Assembly (NCBI GenBank): GCA_051650105.1
Contig: JBOFIJ010000012.1
Location: 16,865-80,864, forward strand
DNA from: CAMWXW01 sp051650105
GTDB taxonomy: Bacteria > Desulfobacterota > Desulfovibrionia > Desulfovibrionales > Desulfovibrionaceae
Direction of reading: 5' to 3'
DNA length: 64,000 nt
Positions 38,035-47,668 of the stretch are shown here, piece by piece. A program made the position numbers and the translations under genes. The notes beneath the pieces were generated by a model. It was not told the origin of the DNA and searched no databases. It saw only the letters and a list, made by a program, of their open reading frames with translations. How positions within the stretch are numbered: position 1 is the stretch's first letter; each line of letters begins with the position of its first letter.

Positions 38035-38874
38035 ATGAATGTAAGCCAAAATAAAGCCACTCAACAAACACAACAAACATATAATACACAAATGAAAAAT
38101 TCTTCCATTCAAAAAAATGGTCTTGGATACGAAGCATTTATAAAATTATTATTCACTCAATTACAAAATCAAGACCCCACAAACCCTATGGACAACAATG
38201 CTATGATTGCTCAACTTGCCCAGTTCTCTGCTCTTGGTTTACAGCAAGAAAGCACAGACCTTATGAATGAACTTCTTGCTATTGCGCAAAAAAATGAGCA
38301 ATTTTCTGCTGTTGGATATATTGGAAAAACAATTAGAGCAAAAGGTTTTGAAGTTTCTAAAGAAAAAAATGATGTCAGCACTATTTACTATAGCTCTAAT
38401 CAACCCATTAAAGAAGGAATATTGCGAATTTACGGAAAAGATAAAGAAATTATTTATACTGAAGATCTTGGTTCAAAACAAGCTGGTTTCTATGAATACC
38501 GATGGGATGGTCAAAACTCCGAAGGAAAGAATATGCCTGATGGAACATATACCTTTGCCATAGAAGCAAAAACAGATGAAGGAAAACCTATACTTGTTCA
38601 TACGGAAGTATCTGGTGAAGTTGTTAGTGCTGTGACTGAAAATAATCAGATCTACCTGCGATTAAAAGATGGACGAATTGTTCAGTTGAATAGTGTTTAT
38701 GAAGTATACATTAAGAAAGACCCCACAACACCAGAAGAAGAAAAACCAACACCAGAAGAAGAAAAACCAACACCAGAAGAAGAAAAACCAACACCAGAAG
38801 AAGAAAAACCAGTACCCTTTGAATTGTTTAACAGTAAAGCACAAAAGACATTAGAAAAATTCTATAGAAAATAA
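38035..38874 (+). CDS. flgD: Flagellar hook assembly scaffold protein FlgD
   Basis: A 279-aa protein with AAAGGAAAT before the ATG. The N-terminal signature is FIKLLFTQLQNQDPTNPMDN, followed by MIAQLAQFSALGLQQE. The middle (about 95-215) holds the FlgD Tudor-like and FNIII-like domains, with FYEYRWDGQNSEGKNMPDGTY. FlgD caps the growing hook and is displaced by the hook-filament junction. An unusual acidic tail carries four EEEK copies in a PTPEEEK repeat encoded by a 21-bp tandem repeat. The tail is absent in FlgD proteins I know and may be variable between strains. Confidence 0.92.
   Translation: MNVSQNKATQQTQQTYNTQMKNSSIQKNGLGYEAFIKLLFTQLQNQDPTNPMDNNAMIAQLAQFSALGLQQESTDLMNELLAIAQKNEQFSAVGYIGKTIRAKGFEVSKEKNDVSTIYYSSNQPIKEGILRIYGKDKEIIYTEDLGSKQAGFYEYRWDGQNSEGKNMPDGTYTFAIEAKTDEGKPILVHTEVSGEVVSAVTENNQIYLRLKDGRIVQLNSVYEVYIKKDPTTPEEEKPTPEEEKPTPEEEKPTPEEEKPVPFELFNSKAQKTLEKFYRK
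38724..38812 (+). repeat. 21-bp tandem repeat in flgD
   Basis: Four near-perfect copies of a unit built on CCAACACCAGAAGAAGAAAAA, encoding PTPEEEK. The copies are almost identical at DNA level, so the array is young and could change copy number by slippage. Confidence 0.85.
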
Positions 38875-38880
38875 TATTCC

Positions 38881-38912
38881 TAGTGGCATATATTGCTTTA
38901 TATCTGCCACTA
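38881..38912 (+). terminator. Hairpin between flgD and flgE
   Basis: TAGTGGCA pairs with TGCCACTA, extended by ATAT/ATAT after one mismatch, with a six-base loop. It lies right after the flgD stop. The T run follows only about 14 bases later, so it may be a partial terminator or an mRNA-processing or stabilising hairpin that separates flgD from flgE. Confidence 0.5.
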
Positions 38913-38958
38913 AAATTGAGTAATCTTTTTTACTCCATTTATATAATAAGGAGATCCT

Positions 38959-40590
38959 ATGAGTGCAATAAGTTCTGCTCTTAGATCAAGTATTAGTGGA
39001 CTTCATACGTATGGTAAGCAACTATCTATCATATCATCTAATGTTGCTAACTCTGGAAGTATGGGATTCCATCAAGTTTCTGGTTACGCTACAGGAAGTT
39101 TTGGTGCAACAATGTCAACATTAGCTGGCAATGACTCCACAGCACAAGGCTCTACCCTAGCTACAACATATAGAGATTTTGGACAAGGTACTCCAACAGC
39201 TTCAGGCGGTTCAACACATCTTGCTCTTAGTGGTGAAGGCTTCTTTGGTATTCGCTCCCCTGGTAGCGATGAACTTCTCCTCACACGAAGAGGCGATTTT
39301 GGATTTAATGTTGAAGGAAAACTTGTTAATTCCGAGGGATACCTCGTTCAAGGATGGGAAATAAAAAGTACTGGAACTGGAATAGGTTCTTCTAGTTCAA
39401 GTTCCTCTGCACCTGAAAGTAGACTTCTTGGAACAGGTGTTCCTCAAGATATTAACATGCCAGGTGATACAAGCCCTCCAAAACACACAAGCTTTATAGA
39501 TATTATTAGTAATCTTAGTGGAGGTGATGCGGCTGGAAAATCTGACGACCCAACAAATCCCTATTTTGCTCTACAAAATTCTTGGGATGGTACAAAAACA
39601 CCACCACTTGGTGAGAACCAATACTCATATCAAAATACTATTAAAGTATTTGATGAAAGTGGCGGCGTGCATGAAATTAGTATCTATTTTGACAAAGTAG
39701 ACCCTAGCCCTAATGGCGAAAGTCATTGGGAATTTATTGTGACTATGCCTCCTGAATCGGATAAAAGATACTTTAATGGAGCTCAAATTGACCGAGCAAC
39801 TGATAAAACAGCTGGTTTACTTATGTCTGGAATATTGGAATTTGATTCTGGCGGACAATTACGGGATATGCTTGCATTTGTGCCTACACCCACTGTTGCT
39901 GCGGCGGATCTTTCTGGAGCCGTTGGGTTAAATAATTGGGCGAAAGCACCTCTTAGTTCTGACGGAACACCCATATTTTTACCGAACTTCTCAGGTTCAC
40001 CATTACCTGAAGATAATGGTTTTGTCGCGGATGCAGTCCCAAAAAATCCAATTTCACTCAGTTTTGGTCTCTATACATCTCCAATAAGTTGGTCTCCAAC
40101 AGCTCCTGCTAATGCTGGTGCCATTGGAATTGGAAACCCTACTGGAATGAGTGGACCAAAACAAAATAATAACGCTACTACTAACTATGCTGGCTCCTCT
40201 TCAACAACAGAACAATCTAGAGATGGAAATTCTTTTGGTGTTTTGCAAGATATTCAAGTAGATAAACGTGGTGTTATGACAGCTATTTATTCAAATGGTG
40301 CACGAATAGATTTTGCTCAAGTTTCAGTTTATGATGTCCCAGATCCTCAAGGACTTAGTTATCTTCAAGGAAGTTTTTATAAAATGACAAATGAATCCGG
40401 AAATGCCACTGCTGGTGTCGCTGGAACACAAGGAAAAGCCAATTTACAAAACTATTCTTTGGAAATGTCTAATGTTGATCTTGCTACGGAATTAGCAAAT
40501 ATGATACTCGTTCAAAATTCTTACACTGCTTGTACAAAAATGGTAACGACAGGAAATCAAGCCTTAAACGCTGTTATTAATATGGTATAA
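38959..40590 (+). CDS. flgE: Flagellar hook protein FlgE
   Basis: A 543-aa hook subunit with AAGGAG before the ATG. The N-terminal export and D0 region reads ALRSSISGLHTYGKQLSIIS, then SNVANSGSMGFHQ. The C-terminal D0 helix has NVDLATELANMILVQNSYTA and ends in QALNAVINMV. The middle (about 130-440) is Gly/Ser/Asn-rich and forms the outer D1/D2 domains; it is longer than in E. coli (about 400 aa in total) but similar to other deltaproteobacterial hooks. It is secreted by the flagellar export system and polymerises into the hook. It ends at a strong terminator. Confidence 0.93.
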   Translation: MSAISSALRSSISGLHTYGKQLSIISSNVANSGSMGFHQVSGYATGSFGATMSTLAGNDSTAQGSTLATTYRDFGQGTPTASGGSTHLALSGEGFFGIRSPGSDELLLTRRGDFGFNVEGKLVNSEGYLVQGWEIKSTGTGIGSSSSSSSAPESRLLGTGVPQDINMPGDTSPPKHTSFIDIISNLSGGDAAGKSDDPTNPYFALQNSWDGTKTPPLGENQYSYQNTIKVFDESGGVHEISIYFDKVDPSPNGESHWEFIVTMPPESDKRYFNGAQIDRATDKTAGLLMSGILEFDSGGQLRDMLAFVPTPTVAAADLSGAVGLNNWAKAPLSSDGTPIFLPNFSGSPLPEDNGFVADAVPKNPISLSFGLYTSPISWSPTAPANAGAIGIGNPTGMSGPKQNNNATTNYAGSSSTTEQSRDGNSFGVLQDIQVDKRGVMTAIYSNGARIDFAQVSVYDVPDPQGLSYLQGSFYKMTNESGNATAGVAGTQGKANLQNYSLEMSNVDLATELANMILVQNSYTACTKMVTTGNQALNAVINMV

Positions 40591-40624
40591 GAATACTACA
40601 CTAATAACACAACCTCTTTACAGT

Positions 40625-40672
40625 AATAATAAAGGGAAGATATTGCAATACAATATTCTTCCCTTTATTATT
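40625..40672 (+). terminator. Strong rho-independent terminator after flgE
   Basis: A stem of about 21 bp, with one bulged base, around AAAGGGAAGA/TCTTCCCTTT. It has a short loop of about five bases and is followed by TTATT. It lies 35 bases after the flgE stop and should end the fliK-flgD-flgE transcript. Confidence 0.85.
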
Positions 40673-41098
40673 ACTTGCATCCTTTTCACTACAAAATAAG
40701 AACAATCTATCCCCATTTTAAAAATCAACTACCCACCAAACATACACCGAATAAACGTATATTTTTAACCAAAATTTTTGCTACAAATACACAAAAATCC
40801 TACTGCATACAATTCTGATACACACAATTACCATTTCTCATTATTGAGTACTTTCTATTAAAAAGATCTTCTTAAAGTAAAGATTACACTATTTCATTTT
40901 TAACAACAATACTCTCTCACACCATAGATATCTTATGACAATGTAAAAACAATATCCCAATACCAATACGTTCTACATGATCAAAAAGAAATACCCTATT
41001 ATTTTATTACCATTCTCAGTATCAACAATATATATACTCTTGAAAATGTAAAGTAAAAGAAAAAATACAGTGCTTTAATACAGAATCTCACTCTTTCT
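40673..41098. other. Spacer with no recognisable gene
   Basis: About 425 AT-rich bases between the flgE terminator and the prs remnant. The frame that continues leftward from the remnant carries no prs similarity. Confidence 0.5.
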
Positions 41099-41099
41099 A

Positions 41100-41307
41100 A
41101 ACACAGACACCTCGTACATATTGCTATTAACAATACATCACTACCACGAACATTACCAACAATTTCTACTTGTATCTCTTCGTCACTAAATCTATCACAT
41201 ATCAGAGGTCTAAGCTCACAACCAAAATACGAACAAATATCTCGAGCAAGTTGCAGATTCAATGTACCAGTCAATATTGTTAGTTCATCAGATAATTCGA
41301 TATACAA
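41100..41307 (-). pseudogene. N-terminal fragment of ribose-phosphate pyrophosphokinase
   Basis: The minus-strand frame starting at 41307 reads LTILTGTLNLQLARDICSYF, then RFSDEEIQVEIVGNVRGSDV. This is the N-terminus of PRPP synthetase, where FSDGEI and NVRG are conserved. After about 65 codons the similarity ends, and the frame runs on for another 33 codons of unrelated hydrophobic sequence to 40999. The ATP- and ribose-phosphate-binding parts are missing. The enzyme is normally essential, so a complete copy should exist elsewhere; this looks like a truncated duplicate or a relic of rearrangement. Confidence 0.75.
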
Positions 41308-41431
41308 TAGCTTTTATTTTACTAATAATTCTATTTCTTCCTCTAATTTCGAAAGCTCAGCATACATCCCTCTTAATAACTACAGAATATTCTTTTACAA
41401 AGTACAATACAATGTAATTAATAATAATTTC

Positions 41432-44400
41432 TTACCCATTTTCTATTTTTATTTCATCTGCAATAAAAACACTTCTATACGATCTTCCACTCGTTGCTAT
41501 ATAATGCTTATAAAATGCACCTTGCAAATAATAGCGACTATTTACTCCCTCTTCTTTTACTTGCTTCCAACCTTCTCCTAATAAAATAACAGTATCTTTT
41601 CCTGTACCACCTATACGCAATGCCTGTTTCTCATTTCCTAAAACAAATACGTCTTGTGTATATAATTTCATTATACCATTAGCATACATCTCTGATGAAA
41701 AACGTTCTTGTTCAATATCTTCCAAATTAACAGTATTTTCATATATATTATTTTCTTCTTTACTATGTTCATCTATATTATTAACTGTATCAACACCATT
41801 CTCGCCCATTAAAAAAAGCCCCGATTCTATCTGCGCTTTACGCTCTTCTTCTTGTATTTCTGCTATAGTCCATTCTCTTTCTGACAATTCATCTTTCTGA
41901 ATATATAAAAAGTCTTCGGCAGAGGATAACGACTTCTCTATATTTGTGTATCCCAGTTCAGATTCATTATTATCTTCTATAGCATATATTTGCCCTGGTG
42001 AAATCATTTCATTATTATACACATCTGCTTCAGGATCTTCTTCAAAACCTAAAAAAGGCACTCTTTCATCAAAAGAAGATATATTCTCGGAAAACACAGT
42101 CGATTCATCTTCACTAAGTATTCCTTCCATATCTTTTGTCTGATCTCTATCTTCAATCAATTCATGATTATACAATTCTTCTTCGACAGCCTCTTGTTCA
42201 AAAGTATTTTGAATGATATTTGTATCCTCCGAAACAAGATTAATACTGTCTATCACAGCTTCATTTTCCTCTATAGAGTCTGCCGTTTTTTGCTGTGTAT
42301 TTTCTGCAACATCTTCGTTACTACGATGAATTCTCTTTTTTGCATAGTGCAATACAACACTGGCACTCTCATCTTCATACCGAGATGAAAAAAGCTTTTC
42401 ATGTATTACAGCTTCTTCCACTTCTTCCCCTAATATCACTTTATACTCCTTCGCTTCAGAAATAGGTATAGCATATACTTTTCTACTACTATAGTATACA
42501 CCCTCTCTGCCATATCCATCTATTGTAAGTAAAATATAACGAGTATGGAATGCTCCTTCTTTATCTCCCACATCTAGTATAATATTTTGTAACATGGCTT
42601 CACAATCACTCATTACCTCACAATTTCTAAAACTAAGTTGCTTCAACGTACTATTATATTCCAAAGGAATAGCACTTCCCATACAAAGTGGAGTGAGTAA
42701 TAACGTATCATTTTTTGAAGGATTTAATACTGTTGTTGTCACACTAAGAGAAGTTTTCCCATCTGTTTGATAATAAGATTCATCCGATTCCAAACGGCGT
42801 ATTTGTACGACATCATTTATTACAATTATTTCGGCAATAAGATGAGAGACACGATATTCTCCCTTACTATCGAGAAAAGAACATTCAATGATATCAAAAA
42901 TAGGTTTTGATGCAATACTTGCTCGTTTTTTCTCTTGTAATACATATTCATAATCGCCATTTTCATGTACTATAACATTTGCATACTCACTTTGCCAATG
43001 GGCAGCAATTTTCTTTTCTTGCCCCTTATAGAAAATTTTTGCTATTTCTAGGTTCTTTTCGTTACAAAGCACTTTTGATTCTTTATACACATTACCAGAT
43101 AACGTATACATAGATGTATATTTACGGCGTTGAAATTCTGGTAATACTGCCTGAGAAGTAGTTTGTATTTCTGGAAAAAATGCTTCTTCACATGCCGTTA
43201 CATATGTTCTCCCTTTTTCATTTGGTATTACTGCATAAATCATTTTTCTTCCGTAGTAGGCACCACCTGTTGCGTATCCATCTACAGTAATAACAACAAA
43301 ACGAGTATATTTTTCCAAACTTAACTGTGTATCCAAGATAATACGTGCTACACTCGCCTCACACTCTTCAATATCTTTATAATTTTTTGCTGAAAGTTGT
43401 CTTAATGTTTTATTATACTCTACAATACCTTCAATTCCTGTAATACCATCAAAATATAAAATATCCTCACTCGATGGATTCAAAATTGTTCCTGTTATAC
43501 AAAGAAATTCACCAGATTGACCAAGGCGATAATAGGATTCGTTCGCCCTCACTCTTCTTAATGTTGTTCTCCCTTTTTCCGTAACTATTTCTATAAAAAC
43601 CGTTGCAGACGAAAGAGTATTATTTTCATCCATTATTCTTGCTTCAAATGTTTCAAAGAGCGTTTCTCGTATATCCTCAAACAATACTGTTTCACTTAAT
43701 TCATATCTATAAGAGCCATCGGAACTAACACACATGGTACCATAAAGACCTTTCCATGATATGCCTAATATCTTTTGTTCTCCCCTATAAAAAATATCAA
43801 CAACACGAAGAGAAGCATTCCACAAGGCTTCATGATTTGAATCTTTATAAATATTTCCTATTAAAATTTCTCTCGCATTCACAACTTTGTGCTCTTTTTC
43901 ATCTGATGATATCGTAAGCCACGTTCTTTTCTCCAACTCTATAGGTAGACTATCGTCATAATTGACTTTATTGTTTATAGTATTCTCTTTTTCTGAAGAT
44001 ATAAAAGATAATCTTTTTTCTTGCAAATATTCTGTTGAAACAGAGGATAATTCTTTTTGCTCAATATCAGTTTTTGAAGCAAGTTCTTTTTCTAATTCAC
44101 CTTTTCCACATCTTTCCTTCTCTTCTCCACACTTTATTATAGGAATGTGCTCTTTCTCATCTATAGTATTCTTTTCTTTAGCCTTTAAAGACGAAGAGAT
44201 AGACTTTCTCTTTGTATTTTGTGGATTTATTTCTTTATGAACAATAATTGGTGGATTATATATGGGCCTAAAATAGATAGACGCCTTACTCTCATATTCC
44301 CATATATCTAAACTGGTTGGATCAAATTCTATTGTATTCCAAAATGAAGAACGAACATTATTATCTAATAATCTTATATCATAGACCTTTGTTTCTACTC

Positions 44401-44863
44401 CAATGTCTGTAGCTTGTGGTAATACAGGATGCTGTACTTTATTTTCAAAATAACGGACCTCCTCCTTATACTGCTTTAATAATGACGGAGCATATAATGA
44501 AAGCAATTCTTCTCCCGTTATTATTATTGTTCCCCCAATTACTATCTCCGGCAAAAGTCCACGAAAGGAGAAAAAATTGTCCACTCGCACAATTTTATTA
44601 CCTAGAAGATACAATAATAGAGATTCTTTTTCCCGCAACAACGTGGCATGTTCAATAGAAAAACCGATATCCAAAGGCCTATCGATCGAACATAAAAGGG
44701 TATATACTGTGGGCAATACACTGGATGCATGCACCGATACCCTATCCATACTACCCCTCACACTAGATGATTCATATCCTGGTATGTGTATCGACGATGT
44801 CTCCGCTATTCCTTGCGTTAAGAATTTTTCTTTTTTATTTTTATGTTCTATGTCTTGCGACAT
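41432..44863 (-). CDS. Large repeat-containing adhesin-like protein (1143 aa)
   Basis: An intact 1143-aa frame with AGGAGT upstream. Residues 95-125 (SFRGLLPEIVIGGTIIITGE) resemble the N-terminal part of large type-I-secreted adhesins. A charged Lys/Glu linker covers about 200-330. Two tandem units of about 250 residues start near 335 (GNIYKDSN) and 589 (GNVYKESK). Each holds a YxGxxKxxxxxW segment, a DGSYRYEL/NGDYEYVL turn and a VxTVLNPS segment, which recalls VCBS/cadherin-like repeats. An acidic region (about 820-1060) follows, then a C-terminal domain from about 1071 (FVLGNEKQALRIGGTGKDTV) like the beta-rich end of RTX-type proteins. No N-terminal signal peptide is seen, which fits type I secretion. 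Function as an adhesin is inferred. Confidence 0.65.
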   Translation of the reverse strand: MSQDIEHKNKKEKFLTQGIAETSSIHIPGYESSSVRGSMDRVSVHASSVLPTVYTLLCSIDRPLDIGFSIEHATLLREKESLLLYLLGNKIVRVDNFFSFRGLLPEIVIGGTIIITGEELLSLYAPSLLKQYKEEVRYFENKVQHPVLPQATDIGVETKVYDIRLLDNNVRSSFWNTIEFDPTSLDIWEYESKASIYFRPIYNPPIIVHKEINPQNTKRKSISSSLKAKEKNTIDEKEHIPIIKCGEEKERCGKGELEKELASKTDIEQKELSSVSTEYLQEKRLSFISSEKENTINNKVNYDDSLPIELEKRTWLTISSDEKEHKVVNAREILIGNIYKDSNHEALWNASLRVVDIFYRGEQKILGISWKGLYGTMCVSSDGSYRYELSETVLFEDIRETLFETFEARIMDENNTLSSATVFIEIVTEKGRTTLRRVRANESYYRLGQSGEFLCITGTILNPSSEDILYFDGITGIEGIVEYNKTLRQLSAKNYKDIEECEASVARIILDTQLSLEKYTRFVVITVDGYATGGAYYGRKMIYAVIPNEKGRTYVTACEEAFFPEIQTTSQAVLPEFQRRKYTSMYTLSGNVYKESKVLCNEKNLEIAKIFYKGQEKKIAAHWQSEYANVIVHENGDYEYVLQEKKRASIASKPIFDIIECSFLDSKGEYRVSHLIAEIIVINDVVQIRRLESDESYYQTDGKTSLSVTTTVLNPSKNDTLLLTPLCMGSAIPLEYNSTLKQLSFRNCEVMSDCEAMLQNIILDVGDKEGAFHTRYILLTIDGYGREGVYYSSRKVYAIPISEAKEYKVILGEEVEEAVIHEKLFSSRYEDESASVVLHYAKKRIHRSNEDVAENTQQKTADSIEENEAVIDSINLVSEDTNIIQNTFEQEAVEEELYNHELIEDRDQTKDMEGILSEDESTVFSENISSFDERVPFLGFEEDPEADVYNNEMISPGQIYAIEDNNESELGYTNIEKSLSSAEDFLYIQKDELSEREWTIAEIQEEERKAQIESGLFLMGENGVDTVNNIDEHSKEENNIYENTVNLEDIEQERFSSEMYANGIMKLYTQDVFVLGNEKQALRIGGTGKDTVILLGEGWKQVKEEGVNSRYYLQGAFYKHYIATSGRSYRSVFIADEIKIENG

Positions 44864-45123
44864 AAAAATACTCCTATCACCATTATTTCACCATTACCAA
44901 AAGGCAATAAAAACGTATCCAGACACAATACTCATATAGCAACACTAAGTCATATCTTCATAGAGAGAGTGCGAAATCTATTCCTATATGAAAGAAAGAA
45001 AAACATCACAAAACGTACCAACAATATATATTCTTATTTTTAAAAAACAAGATTTTTCTTGCATCTTTTTTTATCTTTTGATATCTTCGCCCTCACTGCT
45101 TATTTTCTGTATGATATATTCTT

Positions 45124-45212
45124 GGAAAGGTGTCCGAGTTGGCCGAAGGAGCACGATTGGAAATCGTGTGTACGGCAACGTACCGAGGGTTCGAATCCCT
45201 CCCTTTCCGCCA
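45124..45212 (+). tRNA. tRNA-Ser(GGA)
   Basis: The seven-base acceptor stem GGAAAGG/CCTTTCC is complete, with an encoded CCA at 45210-45212. The D arm contains GAGTTGG. The anticodon stem CACGA/TCGTG encloses a loop with GGA, and a long class-II variable arm (GTACGGCAACGTAC) follows. The T arm is GAGGGTTCGAATCCCTC. All are typical of serine tRNA reading UCC/UCU. The gene sits exactly where the accessory island begins, and tRNA-Ser genes are common integration sites. Confidence 0.97.
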
Positions 45213-45253
45213 TAACATATCTATATTATTCAACTTTTTCTTTTTCTGCTATT

Positions 45254-45372
45254 ATCCCTGCAACACACAATAAAATTTCAATCTGTGACTCTGGTATAGT
45301 CTTATATTTCCCTAAAAATACCTTTCAAATACCTAGTTCTATACAATGCCCATTTTTGCAAAGGCACTGCTT
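45254..45372. repeat. Left copy of a 119-bp diverged direct repeat flanking the island
   Basis: This segment and 63853-63971 have the same length and orientation and agree at about 96 of 119 positions without gaps (my count). Conserved blocks include ATCCCTGCAACACA, CCCTAAAAATACC and TTTTTGCAAAGGCACTGCTT. Read on the minus strand, both resemble the end of a coding sequence (FLGKYKTIPES against FLGRYKAIPKS), so they may be remnants of a duplicated gene rather than attachment sites. Confidence 0.75.
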
Positions 45373-45584
45373 GCCTATAAAGCCATAAATTCTTTGAGAT
45401 TTTCAAAAACTTGCTTACATTAGATGCCCTATGAAAACAAAAGCTACATTATTAAATATCGAGAATCATCTCACCCCTATGATAAAACTTAAGCACTTAC
45501 CATCAAGAAACTTACAGAAGATGACCCCACATGAAGGGAGTTTTTGAGTATTTAAAAAGAATATCCTTAATTTATCCTCTTCCA
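45373..45584. other. Spacer at the left island edge
   Basis: No open frame, RNA gene or hairpin of note between the repeat and the TrlF-like fragment. Confidence 0.5.
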
Positions 45585-45944
45585 CTAGAGAGTAATATTC
45601 ATTGCATCTTCTTGTAAACCAGAACCTTTAATGCACAAAAATATTAAAATACTTACTTCTAATAAATGTATTGGCTCCTTAGAGCGAGTTTCAGATAGAC
45701 ATTCAATACCAGGAAAAAATTTAAGCCCTCTCTCTTTGCCAAGTTTTTGTAATTCTTCTATTCTCTCAACATCAATAATATGGTGATCTGTTACAACCAC
45801 AACGTCAACACCTTCCTGAATGAGAATATCAACAATCTCTTGATTCGTTACTGATTTATCTTTGTAATCATAAGAACTTTGAGTATGAAAATGCAAATCC
45901 CACCGTCTCCACTCTGAACCTCTATTTATAGACATTTCCATCAC
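45585..45944 (-). pseudogene. Truncated TrlF-like PHP-domain protein
   Basis: A 119-codon minus-strand frame starts with RGSEWRRWDLHFHTQSSYDY. It continues with VDVVVVTDHHIIDVERIEEL and FPGIECLSETRSKEPIHLLE, which is the N-terminal PHP metal-dependent phosphoesterase domain. WDLHxHT and TDHH are metal ligands. The wording of the opening is that of TrlF-family proteins, in which PHP is followed by a large AAA/SMC-like ATPase. Here similarity stops after about 95 residues and the ATPase is absent, so it is a fragment. TrlF-type genes are often found in defence islands. Confidence 0.65.
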
Positions 45945-46012
45945 CTCATTAACATATCTAATAGATATACCATAAGATCCATTACGAAGAAAATACTATC
46001 TCACCTATCTAA

Positions 46013-47668
46013 TTAAAATAAAGATGATAACTTCATCTTACAAAAAATCTCCCCCTCCTGCTCTTCAAAGCTACTATATGATGATGCTATTTGAAATAAT
46101 TCCTGCAAGCTAATATTACTCTCTTCTTTTCCTTCCATAATATAATTAATTATTCTTGGTGAAAGATAAGCCAGATTCAAATATTTATATACGGTGCGAT
46201 GCGCTATATGCTCTTGTTTACGAATATCATGGATACTCATTCCACTTTCATAGAGCTTCTTATATCTCCAAGCATAAGCAAGAGCTTTTATGAATCTATT
46301 AGCATTCTCTGTTTTTGTTAATATTGAAGTTTCTCCTCCGTTATATCTATTAGTCGCAATGCCTTTACTTATATAAATAAACTTTTCAATCACTAGATAT
46401 TTGTTATCTGTACTTATATATGAATTTAACATTTCTTTTGATTTTATATTCAATTGTTCACATCGAAAAGGCTCTAAGTAGTCTGCCTTCTCAATATTAA
46501 TAAAATATAACAATTTATTTTCATAATAAATCACCTTTTCTATCATTGATCGTATTATATTCAAACTATACTCTACTTGCTTAAATGCTAGGCGTGTTGC
46601 TTCTGGCAATGCTTTCATATTAGAATCTAAAAATTCTTGTATTACATCGCATGTTATTTTTTCTATGTCTCCTGCTGGTAAATAACACCCTTGTAACGCA
46701 TAGTAGCGATACTTCTTTTGTTTTTTCGATGCTCTTTGATTTTTAAATATATTCCCTTGAGTATCTTGTATTTTTTTGTCTAATAAAAATGTCCCATAAT
46801 TACATGGAACATCTCCACGGTTATTATTTGCAGAGAGTTTTTCTTGGACTGCATAAAATAACTTTTTACTAATAATCCCCTCATGGACACCATTATATAC
46901 TAACCCTTCTTTTTTATTACTCACTTTTCCTATGTACAAAGGCTCTCGTAATATTCGATTCAACACTGTTGTTGATAGCATTCCTGCTTCTTTACCAAGG
47001 CTTTTATTCCTTTTTCTCTGCTTTACTCGAATCCCTTCATTATACACTCGCTCTTGTAAATCTAATAAAGAGCTGGAGTCTAAATATGTTTCAAAAATAT
47101 ATTGAACTTGCTTTGCCTCCTCTTTATTAATCACAAGCTTTTTCTCAATAACATCATATCCTAAAGGAATATTCCCTCCTGTCCAAAGCCCTTTTGCTTT
47201 TTGCGCTCGTATTTTATCTCGTACACGCTCCGAAGAAACTTCTCTTTCAAATTGTGCAAAGGATAACAACATGTTCAGCGTAAGCTTTCCCATTGACGTG
47301 CTGGTATCAAATGCTTGTGTTATTGACACAAAACTACAATTGTATTCTTCTAGCTCTTTCATCATATTATGAAAATCCATTATTGAGCGAGAGAGCCTAT
47401 CAACTTTATATACAACAACTACTTGGATTTTTCCTACTTTAATATCTTGTAGCATTTCTTGAAGTGCAGGACGCTCCATACTCCCACCAGAAATACCTCC
47501 ATCTGTATAGGTTTTGTGATATTCCCAATTATTAAAAGCTTGTGATAATATATAGTTACGACATGCCTCTTCCTGATTGTGCAAACTATTAAACTCTAGT
47601 TCTAAACCTTTTTCTGTAGACTTTCTTACATAAATTGCGCAATTAACTTTTTTCATTTTTTGGTACAT
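46013..47668 (-). CDS. Large serine recombinase
   Basis: A 551-aa recombinase from the ATG at 47668 (GGAGGAG seven bases upstream). This start overlaps the end of the DUF2924 gene by 26 bp; the open frame extends to 47731. Residues 8-150 are the resolvase catalytic domain, with the nucleophile Ser17 in YVRKSTEKG, YTDGGISGGSMERPALQ and YKVDRLSRSIMDF. The PF07508 recombinase domain follows (about 185-290; IPLGYDV, LREPLYIGKV). The zinc-ribbon cysteines of typical phage integrases are not obvious. It probably integrates or excises the island. The pairing with DUF2924 is common in proteobacterial prophage-like elements. Confidence 0.9.
   Translation of the reverse strand: MYQKMKKVNCAIYVRKSTEKGLELEFNSLHNQEEACRNYILSQAFNNWEYHKTYTDGGISGGSMERPALQEMLQDIKVGKIQVVVVYKVDRLSRSIMDFHNMMKELEEYNCSFVSITQAFDTSTSMGKLTLNMLLSFAQFEREVSSERVRDKIRAQKAKGLWTGGNIPLGYDVIEKKLVINKEEAKQVQYIFETYLDSSSLLDLQERVYNEGIRVKQRKRNKSLGKEAGMLSTTVLNRILREPLYIGKVSNKKEGLVYNGVHEGIISKKLFYAVQEKLSANNNRGDVPCNYGTFLLDKKIQDTQGNIFKNQRASKKQKKYRYYALQGCYLPAGDIEKITCDVIQEFLDSNMKALPEATRLAFKQVEYSLNIIRSMIEKVIYYENKLLYFINIEKADYLEPFRCEQLNIKSKEMLNSYISTDNKYLVIEKFIYISKGIATNRYNGGETSILTKTENANRFIKALAYAWRYKKLYESGMSIHDIRKQEHIAHRTVYKYLNLAYLSPRIINYIMEGKEESNISLQELFQIASSYSSFEEQEGEIFCKMKLSSLF

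Noticed and set aside
38662..38844. Minus-strand frame with a repeated Phe/Trp/Cys motif
   Set aside because: It is only the antisense shadow of the PTPEEEK repeat in flgD.
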